A DNA stretch of 43,032 bases from JBKECY01 sp047975025 (GTDB lineage Bacteria > Bacillota > Clostridia > Lachnospirales > Lachnospiraceae). The notes under the pieces are model-generated. The model ran no database searches. It was not told where the DNA came from and saw nothing but the letters and a program-made list of their open reading frames with translations. Positions 32,493 to 39,933 of the stretch are shown one piece after another. Each line of letters starts with the position of its first letter. The first letter of the stretch is position 1. The position numbers and the translations under genes were made by a program. The DNA is taken from contig JBKECY010000035.1 in the NCBI GenBank assembly GCA_047975025.1, forward strand, positions 1-43,032, read 5' to 3'.

Positions 32493-33431
32493 ATGGTACT
32501 GGATCAAGAACATCAGACAGATTTTGAAGCAGAACTGACCAGAGAGGTACGTACGAAACGAGATAAATTTGATCATCTTGCGAAGTCACATCCTTGCCTG
32601 GGCGGTGCCGCACATTTTAATTTCGGCAGAATTCATCTGCCGGTCAGCCCCACTTGCAATATTCAGTGTAAGTTCTGCAAAAGAGGATTTAACAAGACCG
32701 CTGTGCGCCCGGGCGTAAGCTCTCTGCTTCTCAAACCGCAGGAAGCGCTGGCCACTGTGGACAAGGCGCTAAAGCTCTGCCCGCAGATTCGCGTGGCAGG
32801 GATTGCCGGACCGGGAGACACACTGGCGTCGGAGTACGCCCTCGAAACATTTGGACTTATTAAGAAGAAATATCCGAAACTAATCAACTGCCTGAGTACG
32901 AACGGCCTTAGACTCTATGAGAAAGCAGACCGGATCGCAGCTGCCGGTGTTGAGACGATTACCGTTACGGTCAATGCGATAGACCCGGAGATACAAAGCA
33001 AGATATGTACCTTTATTATTGACGAAAACAACCGAAGAATCGATGGCTATGAAGGAAGCAAGCTCCTAATCAATGCACAGCTCAAAGGCATTAAGAAAAT
33101 CAGTGATGCCGGTGTCATTGTCAAGATCAATTCCGTACTGATTCCCGGAATCAATGACGAGCATATCAAAGACGTAGCACATGCAACCAGTTCGCTGGGA
33201 GCCTCGATTCTCAATATTATACCGCTGATACCGCAGAACGAACTGAGTGACTGCAAGCCGCCCAGCTGCGAAATGCTGGAAAAAGTGCGCCAGGAAGCCG
33301 GACAGTATCTGGATGTATTTCGTCACTGCAAGCACTGCCGGGCAGATGCCTGCGGCGTACCGGGCAAGAATCAGGATATACATGAATTACTCTATGATAA
33401 AAAAGCCGCCGAGACATTTTCCCATGGATGA
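32493..33431 (+). CDS. NifB-like radical SAM FeS-cofactor synthase
   Basis: A 312-residue radical SAM protein with NifB hallmarks: HPCLGGAAHFNFGRIHLPVS (33-52), the radical SAM cysteines C55, C59, C62 in CNIQCKFC, and the C-terminal cysteine motif HCKHCRADACGVPG. NifB fuses two 4Fe-4S units and inserts carbide to make NifB-co, an 8Fe-9S-C cluster. C35 and the C-terminal cysteines are the expected extra cluster ligands. The NifX-like domain found at the end of many NifB proteins is missing and is encoded next door. The start is ATG 32493 behind GGGGGATA; GTG 32472 is the upstream alternative. This gene strongly implies that the nitrogenase-like enzyme carries a complex FeS cofactor. Confidence 0.93.
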   Translation: MVLDQEHQTDFEAELTREVRTKRDKFDHLAKSHPCLGGAAHFNFGRIHLPVSPTCNIQCKFCKRGFNKTAVRPGVSSLLLKPQEALATVDKALKLCPQIRVAGIAGPGDTLASEYALETFGLIKKKYPKLINCLSTNGLRLYEKADRIAAAGVETITVTVNAIDPEIQSKICTFIIDENNRRIDGYEGSKLLINAQLKGIKKISDAGVIVKINSVLIPGINDEHIKDVAHATSSLGASILNIIPLIPQNELSDCKPPSCEMLEKVRQEAGQYLDVFRHCKHCRADACGVPGKNQDIHELLYDKKAAETFSHG

Positions 33432-33477
33432 TGTCTGACACAAGAAATCAAACGAATACAATAGTAGGAGAAAAGTC

Positions 33478-34623
33478 ATGAAAAAAGAATCATTGGTAGT
33501 ACATGGAGCAGCACAAGAAGAGCGGTGGTTCGGTTCAGTCAACGTACCGATTTTCCAGACCTCCACCTACAAGCAGCGTGCCCTGGGGGACTACGATTAT
33601 GAGTACTCCCGCACAGGCAACCCCACAAGAGAAGTGCTCGAAGAAACAATCGCACAGTTAGAGCATGGCATCGGGGGACTGGCATTCGCCAGCGGTATGG
33701 CGGCGATTGCAGCGGTGTTATCGCTGTTCAAAAGCGGTGATTCCATCATCATTGCGGACAACCTGTACGGAGGCTCTTTTCGTATCTTGGATAAAGTATT
33801 CAAAAACTTCGAGATTCATTACCAGATAGTGGACACCTCCGATCTGGCAGCGACAGAGGCTGCGCTCCAGGCAGGTGCAGGCGTTTATAAGGCGGTATTG
33901 GTGGAAACCCCGACCAATCCGTTAATGGATATCACAGATATAGAAGCTGTTTCGAAGCTGGCCCAAGAGTATGGTGCACTGACCATTGTAGACAATACAT
34001 TCATGTCGCCGTATTTGCAGACACCGCTGACCCTCGGAGCTGATATCGTCTTGCACAGTGCGACGAAATACCTTGGGGGACACAGCAATGTGGTCGCCGG
34101 AGTCGTGGCTGTGGCAACGCAGGAACTCTATGACCGGCTGGCCTTTATCCAGAATTCAACCGGCGGTGTCTTAGGGCCGTTTGACTCCTATATCCTGCTG
34201 CAGGGAATCAAGACGCTGGCGGTACGTATGGAACGTCACAATGAGAATGCGCGGCAGCTGGCATACTATCTGCAGAGCCAAAGCTACGTGGAAAAAGTGT
34301 ACTATCCGGGATTTGAAGATGCCAAAGGCTACGAAATCCAGAAAAAACAGGCCTCCGGGTTCGGCGGCATGATTTCCTTCGTCGTTAATCAAGAAATTGA
34401 TTATAAAAAGTTCTTGCAGAATCTTAAGCTGATTACTCTGGCAGAATCACTGGGGGGCGTAGAATCCCTGATCTGCCATCCGGCTTCTATGACACATGCT
34501 GCAATTCCGGCTGAGATCAGAGAAAAAGTTGGAATCACAGAATCGCTGCTGCGCTTGTCCGTCGGGATTGAGCATATAGATGATCTGATTGAGGATCTGG
34601 AGCAGGCGATTCGCGCAAGCTGA
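33478..34623 (+). CDS. Cystathionine gamma-synthase/lyase family PLP enzyme (MetB/MccB type)
   Basis: A Cys/Met-metabolism PLP enzyme of 381 residues. The PLP lysine is K197 in LHSATKYLGGHSNVV; YSRTGNPT (43-50) and ASGMAAIAAV (71-80) bind the cofactor phosphate, and VETPTNPL is at 142-149. The family includes cystathionine gamma-synthase, cystathionine gamma-lyase (MccB) and O-acetylhomoserine sulfhydrylase, which are hard to separate by eye. Pairing with an MccA-YrrT-like fusion at the other end of the operon favours a lyase or synthase of the transsulfuration route. Alternatively it could combine released methanethiol with activated homoserine to make methionine. It is the last gene before the terminator. 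Confidence 0.93.
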   Translation: MKKESLVVHGAAQEERWFGSVNVPIFQTSTYKQRALGDYDYEYSRTGNPTREVLEETIAQLEHGIGGLAFASGMAAIAAVLSLFKSGDSIIIADNLYGGSFRILDKVFKNFEIHYQIVDTSDLAATEAALQAGAGVYKAVLVETPTNPLMDITDIEAVSKLAQEYGALTIVDNTFMSPYLQTPLTLGADIVLHSATKYLGGHSNVVAGVVAVATQELYDRLAFIQNSTGGVLGPFDSYILLQGIKTLAVRMERHNENARQLAYYLQSQSYVEKVYYPGFEDAKGYEIQKKQASGFGGMISFVVNQEIDYKKFLQNLKLITLAESLGGVESLICHPASMTHAAIPAEIREKVGITESLLRLSVGIEHIDDLIEDLEQAIRAS

Positions 34624-34660
34624 TCCCGCGCAGATGTAAGGTGGATATACAGCAGTTTTG

Positions 34661-34688
34661 CCGGCAGAGATTCTCTGCCGGTATTTTT
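34661..34688 (+). terminator. Terminator of the nitrogenase-like operon
   Basis: CCGGCAGA (34661-34668) pairs with TCTGCCGG (34674-34681), loop GATTC, followed by TATTTTT. It closes the ten-gene unit. Confidence 0.88.
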
Positions 34689-34921
34689 GTGCGAATTTCT
34701 TTCATATAGACATAGAACACCTGTCGAATCTGGATAAAAACACCCCAAAATCCTTGCAACAAAATTTTTTTTTCTGCAAAGAATGCAAGAATCCTGAACC
34801 TACAAGGAAACGTGCAAAGAGCGTATTCTATACAGAAAAGGTTGAAGTGGGGGGGTAAATTTAGGTGTATAATCCTTTCAAACGTATTAATTTATGATAA
34901 AAGAAAGGAATTGATAGCTAT
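34689..34921 (+). promoter_or_regulatory. Leader region of the surface-protein gene
   Basis: No gene is seen. A consensus-like -10 TATAAT lies at 34868-34873; the nearest -35-like element is TTGAAG (34842-34847) at an over-long 20-base spacing. A GAAAGGA ribosome binding site (34903-34909) precedes the ATG at 34922. The gap is A/T-rich, unlike the flanking genes. Confidence 0.35.
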
Positions 34922-36814
34922 ATGAAAACGGGCAAATATAAATGGCCTAACAAGGGTATGTATCTAAAAAGAAGTCTGGCACTGTTCGTAAGTGCAGTAC
35001 TTATATGGGGGACGACGGTTCCATATGCAGGGGCTGATGCTTTGGCCACTCCGATTGCTGAAACACAGGATGGCGCTGAGGAGGTACCAGCGGCAACAGT
35101 TCCGGAAACGGATGCGGCGGATACTCCGACCGAAGCCGTACCGACCGAAGCTGTACCGACCGAAGCTGTACCGGCCGAAGACGTACCAACCGGAGAAGAA
35201 ACATCGGAGAGTACACCAGAGGCGGCAGTGACCGAAGCAGTGCCAACGCCGGAGATAACACCGGAGCAGACTGTTACGGAGGCGGTACAGACACCTAAGA
35301 GCACAGAGCCAGCCGAAACACCGGAGGGTCCCACCGTACAGGAGGCACAGACTCCGGCTCCGCTTACAAGTGCGACACCCGCTGTGACAACCGAGGCAAT
35401 GGCGGACGGATTTACCGACATGGCGCATCGTCTGCAATTAGATGCGGCCGGTGTGATACTTGCAGCCGATACAGCGGATCTGACACAGCCATGCAAGATT
35501 TATATACCGAAGCAGGCGTACAATTCATCCAATGAATTGGTGGATATTACGGGTATCGGGGCAAGTGCGTTCGCGGGCAATGACATCGGTGAGATTCAAT
35601 TTGCTGAAGACAATGTGATTGCATCGATTGGTGCGGAGGCATTTCGCGCCAACACACATATGACGATTCGGGATGGGTTTGTATCGGATCATCTGGTGTC
35701 GCTTGGGAACAGTGCATTTCTGGGGACTGCAATCACCGCTATTACACTTCCTACGGGGTTTATGACCTTGGGGACGGCTGCATTTGGTGCTACAAGGCTG
35801 ACAAGTATTGTGATTCCGGAGGGGGTCAGCCAGATTCCGTCAGACTGCTTCGGGTCTTCCTGGTTGACCTCTATTACCCTACTTTCTACGTTAACAAGTA
35901 TTGGGGGAGGCGCATTTAATTCACTAGGTGATCTTACCATTCATAACCTGCCCCCTACTTGTACTATCGGATCAAGTGCCTTTGCCTGGTCAAGAGTCAG
36001 GATCGACTTAAGTAATCAGGCGCCAGGGGATCTGGACTTAAGTTTGGCGCTGGCGGATGCCTATTTTCCTTTTCTTACCTATAATGCCGCATCTACGTCA
36101 GCGGATTCCTGGTGGTATATCAATTCCGATCCGGGAAGTCCCAATTATGGTCTGCTGGGAGGGTTAAAAGCATACAATGACCCTGCGATGGCTGCGTATC
36201 GGGACTCTTACCCGATCAGCACCGGCGGTGCCCTGGAGATTCTGGCCAGCGTGAATGGGGTGCCGGTCAAGACCTTGGGACCAGCATTATTTGCCAATGG
36301 TACTGAGCGAACTATACGGACAGTGACCTTCGCAGCTGGAAGCGTAGTATCCAAGATAGGTCTAAGCACATTTGAGAACTCGAACTTAACCAGCATTGCG
36401 CTTCCGGAGTCACTAGAAGTTTTAGGAGCAAATTCATTTTCACGAACTACTGCATTAGTTAGTATTACGCTGCCTGCCAATGTAAGAACCCTAGAGAATA
36501 GAGCATTTGCATCAGCTACAAGGCTGAGGGAAGTTATCTTCGAAGGTTCGGCTGTGGCATCGATTGCAGCAAATGCCTTTTCAAGCAACTCTGTCCTGTG
36601 GGATATCTATCTGGAAGAGATGCCGCAGGGCAGTGTCAGCGGCGCCCCTTGGGGGAGTACTATAGCGACAGTGCACTGGCAGGATGCGGAGGTTGTTGTC
36701 CCGGGAGTCGTACTCTCTGAGGATGGTATCTGGAGATATAATGAGCTTACAGGAGATATAATGAGCTTACAGGAGATCTCTTGGAGTATCGCGGACCGGT
36801 TGGAGATACGGTAG
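34922..36814 (+). CDS. Surface protein segment 1: signal peptide, stalk, BspA-type LRRs
   Basis: As written, translation from ATG 34922 gives 630 residues and stops at 36812-36814, shortly after the 20-bp duplication shifts the frame. It contains the signal peptide, a 120-residue T/E/A/P stalk with TEAVP repeats, and LRR_5 units such as SAFLGTAITAITLPTG and AAFGATRLTSIVIPEG. If expressed alone it would be released, since no anchor is present. The last 20 or so residues are the product of the shifted frame. Confidence 0.75.
   Translation: MKTGKYKWPNKGMYLKRSLALFVSAVLIWGTTVPYAGADALATPIAETQDGAEEVPAATVPETDAADTPTEAVPTEAVPTEAVPAEDVPTGEETSESTPEAAVTEAVPTPEITPEQTVTEAVQTPKSTEPAETPEGPTVQEAQTPAPLTSATPAVTTEAMADGFTDMAHRLQLDAAGVILAADTADLTQPCKIYIPKQAYNSSNELVDITGIGASAFAGNDIGEIQFAEDNVIASIGAEAFRANTHMTIRDGFVSDHLVSLGNSAFLGTAITAITLPTGFMTLGTAAFGATRLTSIVIPEGVSQIPSDCFGSSWLTSITLLSTLTSIGGGAFNSLGDLTIHNLPPTCTIGSSAFAWSRVRIDLSNQAPGDLDLSLALADAYFPFLTYNAASTSADSWWYINSDPGSPNYGLLGGLKAYNDPAMAAYRDSYPISTGGALEILASVNGVPVKTLGPALFANGTERTIRTVTFAAGSVVSKIGLSTFENSNLTSIALPESLEVLGANSFSRTTALVSITLPANVRTLENRAFASATRLREVIFEGSAVASIAANAFSSNSVLWDIYLEEMPQGSVSGAPWGSTIATVHWQDAEVVVPGVVLSEDGIWRYNELTGDIMSLQEISWSIADRLEIR
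35129..35188 (+). repeat. 15-bp in-frame stalk repeats (TEAVP)
   Basis: Three copies of a TEAVP codon set (35129-35143, 35144-35158, 35159-35173) and a diverged fourth, AEDVP (35174-35188). Unlike the 16- and 20-bp duplications, the unit is a multiple of three, so copy-number change would alter stalk length without breaking the frame. Confidence 0.9.
36732..36771 (+). repeat. 20-bp perfect tandem duplication that shifts the frame
   Basis: GGAGATATAATGAGCTTACA is present twice (36732-36751, 36752-36771), with a partial third copy GGAGAT after it. Deleting one copy moves the downstream frame exactly into register with the upstream one, so the intact allele has a single copy. Confidence 0.95.
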
Positions 36815-39800
36815 ACCTGGTTGTTCCCGGGCAACTGACATCAGCAGGGGGTACTACAGCGAATATCACATACATTAGTCCCAATATATTATCTCCGAAC
36901 AACATCACACTTCCGCCAGGCAACACCTATGGATTCAATAGTGTAACGATTGAAGAAGGAATTATGGGCGTAGGGTATTCGGCATTTCAGGGAACGAAGA
37001 TAGGCAGTCGCGAGCTTATACTGCCGGCAAGTATGCAGACACTGGAGAAGAATGCCTTTAACGGATGTGGGTTTACAGATATCAGTCTGATCGACACAGA
37101 GGCTACCCCATCGCACTTAGTTGCCATAGGGGAGAGTGCATTTGCAAACAACCAATTGACTACGTTTGCTTTCCCGAGAACATCCTCTTCTCTGACTATC
37201 ACAGGAAATGCATTTCGAAATAATCAACTGACAGGCGAAATCATCCTGCCCTCGCAGACTGTGGGTGTTGGTAGTAATGCATTTGTGGGCAATCCCGGCA
37301 TTACCCAGTTCACCGTTCTGATGACGCGTGCGGCCGCCCCCACTGAAGTGGTGATTTCCGCTCCCTGGGGCGCCCTCGACGGTACGCCCGTCGTGTACCA
37401 GCCCGAAACGCAAGGTATGTATGTGACCGGTGTTTCGAAGATTGTGCCGGAGCCGAATCCGAACAATGCTGCGGGGGATACCGCCCGTCTGTATTTCAGG
37501 ACGGACATTCCGCGTGGCACTTTCGTTAAGAATGTTACGATTGCCGGACCGTCAGGATACGCAGCCACAAGCTATGTCAAGGAATTCCCCGAGGATGGCA
37601 GTGCACAGGACAGCAATCCGGATACAGGGGAAGTCACACTGAGTTATCTGACGAATGTTGCCGAGGATTCCTTTATCATCGACAGGAACGGAATCTATAC
37701 ACTTACATTGACCACTACAGGAGGTACTGTGATCGTCAAGACCTACGAGGTTGACATCTTCGGTGAGGTAGAGATTACATCAGATGACGAAGTTGTTATT
37801 ACACTCTCGAATCTGACAGATATCTTCGGTGACGGTACGAACACAGCCCTTGCAGCTGTTACAGAAGCACAGCTGCTTACTCTGGCAACAGCCAGCGGCA
37901 AGGATCTTGATTCAGGCAATGATGCGACGCTTAGTATCAGCGGCTCGGATCTAACAGCCGTACGTGCGATGGATGCGGATGGAGAAGAGCAGGAGATTAC
38001 CGTAACGGCAACCTATACAGCCGCCAACGGAATTACGAATACAGCGACTAAGACGATAAACTTCAGAGTTTCCGGACAGGTAGAGCGTACCTTCCAGGTG
38101 CGTACAGGGGATGTCGGTGTCGGTATCTTCGCAGACAGCACAGTTACCAAGACCGTACAGTACGGAGATTCCGGTGCGGTGGTAGGCGATGTAGTACCCA
38201 GTGCGATTGCAGATCCTGCGAATGCACGTGCAGCCTATGTACAGTTCATCGGCTGGTATCGTGAAGGAACGCTGGTGACGGAAGCTGCGATTGAAGCCTC
38301 TGTTATAGGGACAGTTTCCAGAACGTATGAGGCACGCTTTATCATCGATCAGGACGGCAACGGAATTGACGACCGTACCGAAGGACGCGTCCGTTTTGCC
38401 ATAGATGCGGCGAAGGGGACGATGACCTACGACAGCCTTGCAGTGACACTCACCGCAGGCAACTATACAACACAAGGCAGTGCGGGCAGCGGATTAAAGG
38501 CGGTCGCAGTAGCGGCTGCCAGCAACTACCGGTTCGCCGGCTGGAAGAAGGGCAGTGACATGCCCATCGGAAGTACAGGCCTTGGGGCAGGACAGCTGAC
38601 CTTTACCGCAGATACGATCGGGACACCGGTGGAATATACCGCAATCTTCGACAATGCGGTGCACTTTCTGTGGGATACGAATCTGGGAAGCGGCAGTACG
38701 ACGATCTATGTACCGGAAGGCAATTCGGTATTCGATGTCAGCTCAATTCCGACAGTTACTCCGAAGACGGGCCTAAGCTTTGCAGGCTGGGCCGCCACAG
38801 AAGGCGGTGAGGTGCTGGCGAACTCTGTATTAGAGAGCACGGTAGTAACTGCCCCCACCACGTACTATGCGAGCTTCAGTGAGACGGGAGTGTACGCAAT
38901 ATCCTACAATACGGCGGGCGGAAGCACGCTGTCGGACAAGACCGGTGTGAAGTGGTCGGATACAGGTCTGGCAGCAAGCTCGGAGCCGACCAGAACAGGC
39001 TATGACTTTGCCGGATGGAAGAACGGGAGTACCACAATAACATCCGCGATCAAGTACTCAGATCTGGCGGCAGACCGTAATACCATGAGTGTTACGCTAA
39101 CGGCGCAGTGGACAGTGAACAACTATAACGTAACGTTTAGCGGACAAGGCGGCACACCAAGTAGCCCAACGAAAGAAGTGACGTTTGACGCGGCCTATGG
39201 CACACTGCCGACGGCCAGCCGGACAGGCTATGAATTTGATGGCTGGTTTACAGCGGCAACGGGAGGTACAGAAGTGACCGCTGCTACCATAGTGAGTACG
39301 GGCTCCGACCATATCCTGTATGCGCAGTGGACGGCGAATAGCTATGAAGTAACATTCAGCGGAGAGGGAGGCACGCCGAGTACAGGAACAAAGGATGTGA
39401 CCTTTGCGTCCGCGTATGGAACGCTGCCAACAGCCAGTCGGACTGGTTATACGCTTGCCGGATGGTACACAGCGGCAACGGGCGGTACAGAAGTGACTGC
39501 TGCCACTGTAGTGAGTACGGCATCCGCGCATACGCTGTATGCACAATGGACGGCGAATAGCTATGAAGTAACATTCAGCGGAGAGGGAGGCACGCCGAGT
39601 ACAGGAACAAAGGATGTGACCTTTGCCTCCGCCTATGGAACACTGCCGACGGCCAGCCGGACAGGTTATGGATTTGATGGCTGGTTCACCGCAGCAACGG
39701 GAGGCACAGAAGTGACTGCTGCCACTGTAGTGAGCACCGCCTCTGCACATACGCTGTATGCACAATGGACGGCGAATACCTATGAAGTGACATTTAGCGG

Positions 39801-39933
39801 AGAGGGTGGCACCCCAAGTGATGCAACGAAAGATGTGACCTTTGCCTCCGCGTATGGAACGCTGCCACAGCCAGCCGGACAGGCTATACGTTTGCCGGAT
39901 GGTACACCGCAGCAACGGGAGGCACAGAAGTGA
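36781..39933 (+). CDS. Surface protein segment 2: LRR tail, Ig-like region, first InlB repeats
   Basis: A frame of 1,050 codons continuing the surface protein after the 20-bp duplication. A TTG at 36781 could start it, but it has no signal peptide and is better seen as the middle of the full gene. It holds further LRR_5 units (SAFQGTKIGSRELILPASM), a region with Ig-like strands around residues 215-430, several InlB/Flg_new-like segments ending FAGW, and the first 219-bp repeats from 39118. The last 25 codons are out of frame because of a base missing near 39866. Confidence 0.72.
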   Translation: MEYRGPVGDTVDLVVPGQLTSAGGTTANITYISPNILSPNNITLPPGNTYGFNSVTIEEGIMGVGYSAFQGTKIGSRELILPASMQTLEKNAFNGCGFTDISLIDTEATPSHLVAIGESAFANNQLTTFAFPRTSSSLTITGNAFRNNQLTGEIILPSQTVGVGSNAFVGNPGITQFTVLMTRAAAPTEVVISAPWGALDGTPVVYQPETQGMYVTGVSKIVPEPNPNNAAGDTARLYFRTDIPRGTFVKNVTIAGPSGYAATSYVKEFPEDGSAQDSNPDTGEVTLSYLTNVAEDSFIIDRNGIYTLTLTTTGGTVIVKTYEVDIFGEVEITSDDEVVITLSNLTDIFGDGTNTALAAVTEAQLLTLATASGKDLDSGNDATLSISGSDLTAVRAMDADGEEQEITVTATYTAANGITNTATKTINFRVSGQVERTFQVRTGDVGVGIFADSTVTKTVQYGDSGAVVGDVVPSAIADPANARAAYVQFIGWYREGTLVTEAAIEASVIGTVSRTYEARFIIDQDGNGIDDRTEGRVRFAIDAAKGTMTYDSLAVTLTAGNYTTQGSAGSGLKAVAVAAASNYRFAGWKKGSDMPIGSTGLGAGQLTFTADTIGTPVEYTAIFDNAVHFLWDTNLGSGSTTIYVPEGNSVFDVSSIPTVTPKTGLSFAGWAATEGGEVLANSVLESTVVTAPTTYYASFSETGVYAISYNTAGGSTLSDKTGVKWSDTGLAASSEPTRTGYDFAGWKNGSTTITSAIKYSDLAADRNTMSVTLTAQWTVNNYNVTFSGQGGTPSSPTKEVTFDAAYGTLPTASRTGYEFDGWFTAATGGTEVTAATIVSTGSDHILYAQWTANSYEVTFSGEGGTPSTGTKDVTFASAYGTLPTASRTGYTLAGWYTAATGGTEVTAATVVSTASAHTLYAQWTANSYEVTFSGEGGTPSTGTKDVTFASAYGTLPTASRTGYGFDGWFTAATGGTEVTAATVVSTASAHTLYAQWTANTYEVTFSGEGGTPSDATKDVTFASAYGTLPQPAGQAIRLPDGTPQQREAQK

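Noticed and set aside
24394..34623. Classical nitrogen-fixation gene cluster.
   Set aside because: No nifE, nifN or nifV, the cofactor histidine motif is missing, the gene order is atypical, and the neighbours are sulfur genes.
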